This document shows, piece by piece, positions 6,963 through 13,344 of a stretch of 13,344 bases of DNA; position 1 is the first letter of the stretch; every line of letters begins with the position of its first letter. Under the pieces are notes generated by a model. It ran no database searches and was not told where the DNA came from. It saw only the letters and a program-made list of their open reading frames with translations. The translations under genes were made by a program, and so were the position numbers. The stretch spans positions 1-13,344 of the forward strand of contig JAMOPB010000200.1 of NCBI GenBank assembly GCA_027064945.1. Reading direction: 5' to 3'. Source of the stretch: Candidatus Cloacimonadota bacterium (GTDB lineage Bacteria > Cloacimonadota > Cloacimonadia > Cloacimonadales > TCS61).

Positions 6963-9900
6963 TTTTAGTAACATCATTTTGTGCACTTTAAGTGTTTTAT
7001 CATTAGATGATAGTTTGGCAAAATAAACTCCGGATGCAACTTTCTTACCGAATTTATTCTCACCGTTCCAATGAATTTGATGTTCTCCGGCTTCTATTTT
7101 AGTATTTAACAGAGTATTAACTTTCTGTCCCTTCACATTGTAGATTTCTATCTTCGCTTTTTTGGAATCATTCGGCAAAGAGAAGAAAATAGTGGTGCTA
7201 AAACTTCTTCCGTTTGAAGAAGTAAATGGATTTGGATAATTACCCAAAGCTAGTTTTGGAATCACAATATCTTCTTGGCTATTTGCCGCTGCATCAGATA
7301 TTAATATTGAAAAATCAGTTATTGGATTTTCAAAAGTAAACTGCAAAGAATTATCTTCAGTAATTCTAAAATAATCATCATCAATTATAAGATATGCATT
7401 ATAATTTGCAGGAACATCAAAGAAATCGGCTGAGAAATTAATTGGCTCCAAGTTTGGATTAGCCAATCTTGCATTCCAAAGATAAATTTCATCCTCATTT
7501 TTGATTAATTTGGAAATTGATCTTTGTAAAAAATGGTCTTCTTCCAAGATAGATAATTCTATTTGATTTGCTATTGGTTTCAAATCCGGTTTCAATAAAT
7601 CATAGTTATTATCATAGCCATTAGAAGCAGATTCTGAAGCGCCCAATTCTACAGCAGATTTATCATACTCTGTCATAGCAATTAATCTTAAGTTCCAATC
7701 ATGAGCAAATTCAGCATCGATATCATTATTATTATAAATCTCAAAATTTAATTGCAAATCATCCTGATATGAATAGATATAATATGCTTTTTTAGGCTCC
7801 ATTGTATCTGTAGGAACAAAATATCCATCGCTGTAACCATACACGTTCGGTTGAATAAGATTATATTGAATTGCTTCACTGTATTGGAAAATGGCATTAT
7901 TCATTTCCAATATTAAATCATTCAAATCAAAATCTACAATAAATGGATTTGGAATAAGGTTCCAACCTTGATGTAAAATCAATTGAAAATCATTATTTTC
8001 ATAAAATCCATCATAGTTAGTCTGAAAATCATCTTCCGAATATTGCCAATATCCTACGCCATATTCAACAATATCACTTTCCAAGAATTCAGTTCCATCA
8101 AGTTGATAAAAAACTGAAGTTGCCCCATAAATATCTTCTACAGCATCACTCATATCGGTAAAAGGTGTAGATGTCATATTCCAACCTGAATAAGTGTATA
8201 AATATTGATTAGCCGGCTGAATAGAAAAGTTGCTATCACTAATTTTTTCCAGAGTATCGCCTTCGACCATATGCAATTTGAAAAATAGATGTAAATCTTC
8301 CAAATCTACTTCCGGAATATTCCAGCTAAATGAATTTGTGTATGGAGTTAGATCTTCTGCTAATAAGAATTCAACTTCATTATTTTTTAGATACAAATCT
8401 ACGCTTTCTATTAACGCACTATGGCTAAATCCCCAATTGAAATCAATTTCTGTGTTTGGATATAAGATCTCTCTTGGTAGTTCTGAAATAGAAATCTGTG
8501 GATCCATATTCCCATAATAAAGCGTAATTGGAATGTCAGAATCAGATTCAGTACTAAAAGTATAATCTTCTTCTAAAAGATTTACATAATTACTTCCTAT
8601 TTTTAAATACATTCTTTCCGCATCACGATCATTATTTAACAAGCTGACATTTATCGGTGTATTTAATTGATCTGTTTTCAGAATAATAGACCAACTTTTC
8701 AGTTCATGCACCGCATCATAGTATCCATAAATCTCCTGTTCATATTTAATTGGATAATTCAAATTCCCATCATCCCAAGTTGGTTCGTAAAAATATGCTA
8801 CAAGATAATCTTCATTGGTTTCAGGATTTATATCAAGATCATATTCCCCATCATAAAAATCATCTGCTGCTTTATTATAACCAAACTTCAAGTTGCTAGA
8901 AAATAAACCTCCCGCTGAAAATTGTATTTCCCAAACTTTTTCAGGAGTAGCTTCCAAAACTTCACCATACATAAATAATTCACCACCAAACGTAAACATC
9001 CCTATTTGATATAAATATGTTTCTCCATTTTCTACATCTGAATCTGTATATTCATAAATTTGTGGCTCGGTTGAGTTATTACTATCTAAAAGATCTCCTA
9101 TTGGCTGCATACCATTTCCACTATCCCGAAAAACTTGAAAGCCAAGTAATTCTGTTTGCATTTCTGCTACCCAAGTAAGATATACCTGATTATCTCCGGC
9201 GATAAATTCGAAATCATCTACAATATTTGGTGAAGAAAATCCGGTCAATTCTTCTGTAAGTGCGGAAGTATTGCCATTTTTATCAACTGCTCGCATTTGG
9301 AAGTAATATGTTGTATTTGGTGTTAAGTTTGTAACTTTATAAGATTCTGTAGCCATACATGCCAAATAATTAACATTATCCCGATTAATAACACTGTAAT
9401 TACCATTTTCTATTGGTTCGGTTGAGTATAAAATTTCAAAAGTATCAAAATCAAAACAATCCAATCTATCCCATTTTAATTTGATATAATCGTTCGCTTG
9501 AGTTATAACCTGGAAGTTTTGTGGAGTTGGTGGAACTTCACCATCATCCATTGCTAAGACTTCCGGTAGAATTTCAGCCATTTTTTCTATCCAATATCCA
9601 TAATAATCTAAAGTCATGGTAAATCTTTTTTCAGGATCCCAAACTTGATTCACAGCATCCCATCCATAGAACCAATGGTAATTTTCTATGTTTTGTGGAT
9701 ATTCGTTAGGAAGCTCATCCATCTCTATATGGAAAAATGGTTCAAAGATATCGTAATTATTCCATCCTACTTTACTGTATTGCATCTGCTTGTTTTGACT
9801 ATAACCGGATAAATCGTAATGATTATTTACCACAATCCCGTCTCCACCGTCATCATAAACAAAGCCATAATCGGAATAAACAACTGCATAATAATCATTC

Positions 9901-10865
9901 AAATGGATATCAGGATGTACTCCATGACTATCTTGTGAGTGAATAATAACATCGGAATTCTGAATAAGATCAATTTTTCTGGATGATAAATCTCGAATTG
10001 GTAAACCTGGATTTTCATTTAAATATCCTGCTGAAACTTGAGTATTAGCAAAACCTGGATGACTTGTTCCCCAATCATAACCATGAACTTGCACACTTAA
10101 TTCTCTTTGGCCAAAATCATCTCTAATCTTATCACAAAATTTCCTATATGCTTTATTAAACGGATGATTCAGATTCCTGCTAGCATCGGAAATAGATTTT
10201 GAATTTGAATAATAACCAGGATATGGTGTTGCTTCTGTATCCCATAAAACTTCTCGTCCGGCACCGGATACAATCCAAAACATTGCATCAAAATCTACAA
10301 AAGTTTTATGACCAATAACTGTAGTAGTATAATCATCTGTTGGATGAGGAGTGGTTACTATCACCGGTAAACTTGCTTCAGGATAATATACATACAAGCC
10401 CCATCCATAATCAAATCCACCTATCTCATCATCACCTGTGAAATTTGGAGTTTCGTTATCATCATAATAATCCATATTTAAACGTTCACGCAAAAGATAA
10501 TATGTTCTATCAGTATCGGTATCATGGAAAATTACCACATCATAAGGAAAGTCAAATCCATCAATCAGCTCTTGTGCTTCATCCAAATTACCTTCCAAAA
10601 ACTCAACAACAACACTTTGCCAATTCAGCAAATCATCAGTTGAAGCATCTACAAATTGGCCAAAACCACTTAATTGTCTATCATAAGGTGCATATTGATT
10701 ATAACCGGGATCCGCAATATTTTCTGTGATATGTGTTTGCCAATTATCATATTCACATTCAGGAGCATTCCCATAAATAAAGCCTTTAAAAGATGCTGTT
10801 TCTTCAACAACTGAATACAAATTTAAAGATAAAAAAATAAAAACCAACAACAAATTTTTCTTCAT
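6960..10865 (-). CDS. Large secreted multidomain protein: putative hydrolase N-terminus, Fn3 repeats, WN modules, C-terminal sorting domain
   Basis: This 1301-residue protein has a signal peptide (MKKN, hydrophobic core, probable end near LYS, 16-18). The N-terminal domain (about 100-435) holds conserved-looking polar clusters: TPHPTDD (172-178), H186, GAGREV (201-206), SDASRNLNHPF (226-236), VQVHGYD (259-265) and HSQDSHGVHPDIH (309-321). These resemble the His/Asp/Arg pattern of N-formylglutamate amidohydrolase-like or polyglutamate hydrolase folds; this is a weak by-eye match and no classical HExxH is present. Two Fn3 domains follow (about 445-545 and 548-640). A beta domain with FGYNKAADDFYDGEYDLDI (661-679) is a type common in FCB secreted proteins. 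Repeated SGWNMTSTPF/QGWNLIPNPF modules span about 890-1070. The C-terminal sorting domain (about 1205-1301) has NYPNPF and YNVKGQ. GAGG lies five bases before ATG. It is the first gene of its operon. The protein is probably exported and surface-attached; the catalytic role is unproven. Confidence 0.93.
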   Translation of the reverse strand: MKKNLLLVFIFLSLNLYSVVEETASFKGFIYGNAPECEYDNWQTHITENIADPGYNQYAPYDRQLSGFGQFVDASTDDLLNWQSVVVEFLEGNLDEAQELIDGFDFPYDVVIFHDTDTDRTYYLLRERLNMDYYDDNETPNFTGDDEIGGFDYGWGLYVYYPEASLPVIVTTPHPTDDYTTTVIGHKTFVDFDAMFWIVSGAGREVLWDTEATPYPGYYSNSKSISDASRNLNHPFNKAYRKFCDKIRDDFGQRELSVQVHGYDWGTSHPGFANTQVSAGYLNENPGLPIRDLSSRKIDLIQNSDVIIHSQDSHGVHPDIHLNDYYAVVYSDYGFVYDDGGDGIVVNNHYDLSGYSQNKQMQYSKVGWNNYDIFEPFFHIEMDELPNEYPQNIENYHWFYGWDAVNQVWDPEKRFTMTLDYYGYWIEKMAEILPEVLAMDDGEVPPTPQNFQVITQANDYIKLKWDRLDCFDFDTFEILYSTEPIENGNYSVINRDNVNYLACMATESYKVTNLTPNTTYYFQMRAVDKNGNTSALTEELTGFSSPNIVDDFEFIAGDNQVYLTWVAEMQTELLGFQVFRDSGNGMQPIGDLLDSNNSTEPQIYEYTDSDVENGETYLYQIGMFTFGGELFMYGEVLEATPEKVWEIQFSAGGLFSSNLKFGYNKAADDFYDGEYDLDINPETNEDYLVAYFYEPTWDDGNLNYPIKYEQEIYGYYDAVHELKSWSIILKTDQLNTPINVSLLNNDRDAERMYLKIGSNYVNLLEEDYTFSTESDSDIPITLYYGNMDPQISISELPREILYPNTEIDFNWGFSHSALIESVDLYLKNNEVEFLLAEDLTPYTNSFSWNIPEVDLEDLHLFFKLHMVEGDTLEKISDSNFSIQPANQYLYTYSGWNMTSTPFTDMSDAVEDIYGATSVFYQLDGTEFLESDIVEYGVGYWQYSEDDFQTNYDGFYENNDFQLILHQGWNLIPNPFIVDFDLNDLILEMNNAIFQYSEAIQYNLIQPNVYGYSDGYFVPTDTMEPKKAYYIYSYQDDLQLNFEIYNNNDIDAEFAHDWNLRLIAMTEYDKSAVELGASESASNGYDNNYDLLKPDLKPIANQIELSILEEDHFLQRSISKLIKNEDEIYLWNARLANPNLEPINFSADFFDVPANYNAYLIIDDDYFRITEDNSLQFTFENPITDFSILISDAAANSQEDIVIPKLALGNYPNPFTSSNGRSFSTTIFFSLPNDSKKAKIEIYNVKGQKVNTLLNTKIEAGEHQIHWNGENKFGKKVASGVYFAKLSSNDKTLKVHKMMLLK

Positions 10866-10902
10866 AATACCTCGCTTTTTAAAAATTTATAATTTATTTA
10901 CT

Positions 10903-10931
10903 TATTTATGGTTTAAACAATTTGCTGTCAA
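10903..10931 (-). promoter_or_regulatory. Predicted promoter of the sorting-domain operon
   Basis: On the minus strand a perfect TTGACA (10931 to 10926) is followed after 17 bases by TAAATA (10908 to 10903). This would give a leader of about 30 bases before the ATG at 10865. The architecture matches the tRNA promoter here: perfect -35, A-rich weak -10. A second AT-rich box, TTATAAAT, lies closer to the gene and could be the true -10 of another promoter. Confidence 0.5.
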
Positions 10932-11327
10932 ATAAATAGTCTGATTGATGGCATATTATAAATGTAAAGTCGTATATATTTTCTTAACTCCCTAATTTAC
11001 TAGATGCAGCTAAAAAGAAATTTATTTTGTAATCTCGAGCTTACAAGGATATCTCACTTTATCCTTTATACTTTATATTGTCTCTTTCATTCTTTTGAAC
11101 CGCCAAAAGAACAAAACAGGAAAAGCTCCCAACGTATAAAAAAGCGGATAATATTATATTCCCATTGTAGCATAACTTGCTAAGTTGCGAAGTTCAACAA
11201 GCTGGCAGCTTGCTCTACATTGTCACTTTTTACGCATTACGCTTTTCACTTGTACTTGTTACTTTCTTAATTAATCTCGGGAAAAATCAATTACAAATCA
11301 AAGGCTAAAACTGCGTACTAAAATTAT
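10932..11327. repeat. Gene-free region with several inverted repeats, possible intergenic repeat remnant
   Basis: No coding region is supportable here. Visible structures are listed from left to right. First, a 20-base near-perfect palindrome (11027-11046): TTGTAA, CTCGAG core, TTACAA. Second, an 8-base inverted repeat TTCTTTTG (11090-11097) with CAAAAGAA (11104-11111). Third, a cluster at 11166-11219 framed by TGTAG/CTACA, containing hairpin AACTT-GCT-AAGTT (11174-11186), the related TTGCTAAG/TTGCGAAG copies, and palindrome CAAGCTGGCAGCTTG (11198-11212). The cluster is locally richer in G and C than its surroundings. It may be a dispersed palindromic repeat or a structured RNA; one window cannot decide. 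Confidence 0.4.
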
Positions 11328-11362
11328 AAAAAAAAAAGGAACCTCAATAAGAAGTTCCTTTC
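11328..11362 (-). terminator. Intrinsic terminator of the CBS-domain gene
   Basis: On the minus strand AAGGAAC (11360 to 11354) pairs with GTTCCTT (11342 to 11336), with two further pairs inside, followed by a run of T. The hairpin starts about a dozen bases after the CBS gene stop codon. Confidence 0.88.
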
Positions 11363-11372
11363 TTAATATTTT

Positions 11373-11810
11373 TTAATAAGATGAATTGATATAATCTTTC
11401 AAGATCTCTTTTTCTTTTTTTGCTACAAAAAGTAGCGCTTTTACTACATCCCCAATAGAAATTACACCTACCAACTTATCATCTTTGAAAACCGGAATAT
11501 GTCTAACATTATGCTCGATCATTATATCCATTGCGTCTTCTATAGATTTTCCTTCATCAATAGTAATAATATCTTTACTCGCAGTCATCAGTTCAGATAT
11601 TTTCACATTTTTCACATTCCCTTTATCGTGATATAATCGTTTAATTATATCTCGTTCCGTTAGTATTCCAATTAATTTTTCATCTTCCATTACCATTACA
11701 GAACCAATCCGTTTTTGATTAAATAGATCGATTGCCTTACAAATAACATCATCCCTCTTAACTGAAAAGATTGTAGAACCTTTCTTCTTTAATAAATCTT
11801 GTAATTTCAT
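11373..11810 (-). CDS. CBS-domain pair protein (small, stand-alone)
   Basis: This 145-residue cytoplasmic protein consists of two CBS motifs in tandem. The first (about 10-65) contains KAIDLFNQKRIGSVMVM and KLIGILTERDIIKRL. The second (about 75-130) contains IEDAMDIMIEHNVRHIPVF and KLVGVISIGDVVKALL. The TERD and SIGD ends of the third strands are where adenosine ligands (AMP, ATP or related) bind in this family. A short charged helix (KKEKEILKDYI) ends the protein. Stand-alone CBS pairs usually form dimeric CBS modules that sense adenylate or NAD-type ligands and modulate partners; the partner here is unknown. AGGAGG precedes ATG at good spacing, and the gene has its own promoter and terminator, so it is monocistronic. 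Confidence 0.95.
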   Translation of the reverse strand: MKLQDLLKKKGSTIFSVKRDDVICKAIDLFNQKRIGSVMVMEDEKLIGILTERDIIKRLYHDKGNVKNVKISELMTASKDIITIDEGKSIEDAMDIMIEHNVRHIPVFKDDKLVGVISIGDVVKALLFVAKKEKEILKDYINSSY

Positions 11811-11836
11811 AAAAACCTCCTATTTATTTATAAAGC

Positions 11837-11866
11837 AAAATACAATAAACGGATTTGATTTGTCAC
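11837..11866 (-). promoter_or_regulatory. Predicted promoter of the CBS-domain gene
   Basis: On the minus strand GTGACA (11866 to 11861), five of six matches to the -35 consensus, is followed after 18 bases by TATTTT (11842 to 11837). Transcription would start about 20 bases before the ATG. In such AT-rich DNA the -10 assignment is soft. Confidence 0.4.
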
Positions 11867-12051
11867 CTTTTTTCTTTAAAAGGCACATTTTTCAACTCAA
11901 AAAAATTTTCTTAGCAACAAAAGTCACCACTTCTTTCATTAGTGAAATTTTGTTCTTTTAAGAAAAGAAATAATAAAATATTTAGTTTTCTTATAGCAAT
12001 AATTTGCCTTGCCATAATTATCATTTATTTTTTTTTCTAATAATAAAAAAA
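11867..12051. other. Divergent intergenic region between CBS and peptidase genes
   Basis: The region is very AT-rich and no coding sequence is convincing on either strand. A 7-base inverted repeat TTCTTTT (11953-11959) and AAAAGAA (11963-11969) is present and could be an operator or chance. The peptidase promoter must lie here, but no -35/-10 pair stands out. Confidence 0.4.
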
Positions 12052-12064
12052 AAGGAGAAAGAGT

Positions 12065-13344
12065 ATGATAACAACCGATCAAAAAATTACTAAGCCTGCC
12101 AGAAAATACTTTGATGAAAATCTTGATGTAACATCTTGGGAAAATTTGGAGAAAATATACCAATCACTTTTAAATACCGATATCAATTCAGCTGAAGAAT
12201 TAATTGCTTTCATGGAAAAAGTAAGTGAAATGGATGCAATCATCGATGAAGAAATGGCTTGGCGTTATATCACAATGACTCGCTTTGCAGATGATGAGGA
12301 AAATGAAAAAGCTTTTAATGATTTTTATGCTAACATTGTCTCTAAAATAAAACCTTATACATTTAAAATTCAAAATAAATTTTATGAAAATCCATATAGA
12401 AAAGGGCTAACAGAGCCTATGTATCAACATTTGAATAAAATCATCTCAAATGAAATTGAACTTTTCCGAGAAGAGAATATTCCTCTTGAAGTTAAACAGC
12501 AAGAACTTGCCAATAAATATGGTTCTATCTATTCCAAACTTATGGTTGAGTATGATGGAGAAGAAAAAACATTATCCCAATTAGCTGTTTATTTAAAAGA
12601 TCAAGATCGAAACGTACGCGAAAAAGTTTGGAAATTGCGAATGGATAAGATGAGTACTGTAAAAGCAGAATTAGATGATTTGTATAATCAGGAGATAAAA
12701 TTGAACGTGCAAATTGCTAAGAATGCAGGATTTGATAATTATCGTGATTATATGCATCAAGCAAAGGGAAGATTTTCTTATACTCCGGAAGATCTTTACA
12801 ACTTCCATACAGCTGTAGAAAAAGAGGTAATCCCATTTTTAAAAGAACAAACTGAAATTCGTAGAAAAAAATTAGGAATCGAATCCGTTAGACCTTGGGA
12901 TACTTCTGTAGATTTGGATGGTAAGAAATTACAACCATTCACTGATATTGATGAATTTGTAACCAAAGCCATTTCTATTTTATCAAAAGTAAAACCGGAA
13001 TATGGTGAAAATCTTACTAAGATGAAGAACAGTGATTTATTAGATTTGGAAAATCGCAAAGGAAAAGCTCCGGGTGGATACAATTATCCATTAGCAGAAA
13101 CTAAAGCACCTTTCATATTTATGAATGCAGTAGGTTTACATCGAGACGTAGTTACTCTATTGCATGAATCCGGTCATGCAATGCACACATTTTTAAGCAA
13201 AGATATAAAAATAAGTCAATTAACAAATACCCCAAGTGAGGTGGCTGAGCTTGCTTCAATGGCTATGGAATTTCTGACAATGGATTTCTGGAATGAGTAT
13301 TATCCGAAAGAATCAGATTTCAATAAAGCTAAGAAAGATCAATT
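12065..13344 (+). CDS. M3-family oligoendopeptidase (PepF-like), 3' partial
   Basis: The frame starts at ATG 12065, seven bases after AAGGAG (12052-12057), and stays open for 426 codons to the window edge. The zinc site is visible: LHESGHAMH has ligands His367 and His371 and catalytic Glu368. The following PSEVAELASMAMEFL supplies the third ligand, most likely Glu395, 24 residues after the second histidine as in PepF-type M3B enzymes. GKAPGGYNYPL and PFIFMN just before the zinc motif are also typical of M3. Members are about 560-600 residues long, so roughly a quarter is missing. No signal peptide is seen, so it should act in the cytoplasm, cutting short oligopeptides to feed amino-acid pools. 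It is divergent from the CBS gene. The pz-peptidase/oligoendopeptidase subgroup is likely, but the exact subgroup is not certain. Confidence 0.96.
   Translation, partial: MITTDQKITKPARKYFDENLDVTSWENLEKIYQSLLNTDINSAEELIAFMEKVSEMDAIIDEEMAWRYITMTRFADDEENEKAFNDFYANIVSKIKPYTFKIQNKFYENPYRKGLTEPMYQHLNKIISNEIELFREENIPLEVKQQELANKYGSIYSKLMVEYDGEEKTLSQLAVYLKDQDRNVREKVWKLRMDKMSTVKAELDDLYNQEIKLNVQIAKNAGFDNYRDYMHQAKGRFSYTPEDLYNFHTAVEKEVIPFLKEQTEIRRKKLGIESVRPWDTSVDLDGKKLQPFTDIDEFVTKAISILSKVKPEYGENLTKMKNSDLLDLENRKGKAPGGYNYPLAETKAPFIFMNAVGLHRDVVTLLHESGHAMHTFLSKDIKISQLTNTPSEVAELASMAMEFLTMDFWNEYYPKESDFNKAKKDQ

Noticed and set aside
11166..11219. The palindromic cluster as a CRISPR repeat or riboswitch
   Set aside because: There is no regularly spaced repetition and no recognised aptamer core. 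It also does not sit in the leader of a gene: it is downstream of the CBS gene and far upstream of the operon at 10865.
11939..12163. A 74-codon minus-strand ORF across the divergent intergenic region
   Set aside because: It overlaps the start of the M3 peptidase on the opposite strand, shows no family features, and its composition is just AT-rich noise.

Overview
The window is AT-rich DNA with compact genes and mostly TAA stops. It looks like a chromosomal segment of an anaerobic Gram-negative bacterium of the FCB superphylum (Candidatus Cloacimonadota or a close relative; Bacteroidota-like lineages are the alternative). This placement is inferred from gene content: two large secreted proteins share a C-terminal FlgD-Ig/type A (T9SS-like) sorting domain, and there is a lipoprotein plus outer-membrane-barrel pair and a BatA-type protein with a glutamine-amidotransferase-like domain. 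No phage, IS element, CRISPR array or plasmid function is visible.

Layout: (1) positions 2-1588, plus strand, is the 3' part of a membrane-anchored VWA/BatA-like protein. It converges on the next operon across a shared bidirectional terminator (1611-1650). (2) Positions 1652-4962, minus strand, form a two-gene operon: a 684-residue acidic lipoprotein followed by a 415-residue outer-membrane beta-barrel candidate. They are translationally coupled, the second gene's Shine-Dalgarno sequence overlapping the first gene's stop codon. (3) Positions 5165-5333 are a stand-alone tRNA-Asn(GUU) cassette on the plus strand, with its own promoter, an encoded CCA and a hairpin terminator. (4) Positions 5531-10931, minus strand, form a second two-gene operon: a 1301-residue secreted multidomain protein with a histidine-rich hydrolase-like N-terminus, then a 460-residue secreted adhesin-like protein. 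Both end in closely similar sorting domains. A promoter precedes the pair and a cUUCGg terminator follows it. (5) Positions 10932-11327 hold no gene but contain several inverted repeats. (6) Positions 11328-11866, minus strand, encode a small two-CBS-domain protein with its own promoter and terminator. (7) Positions 12065-13344, plus strand, are the 5' three quarters of an M3-family oligoendopeptidase that runs off the window.

The window is dominated by cell-envelope and exported proteins. The lipoprotein/barrel pair probably works together at the outer membrane. The two sorting-domain proteins are probably co-exported to the cell surface and could handle peptides or polymers, with the cytoplasmic M3 peptidase a plausible but unproven downstream consumer of oligopeptides. 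The most promising candidates for something new are the 1301-residue putative secreted hydrolase and its co-translated partner, and the coupled lipoprotein/barrel pair. Functions for both are inferred from motifs read by eye, not from database searches.
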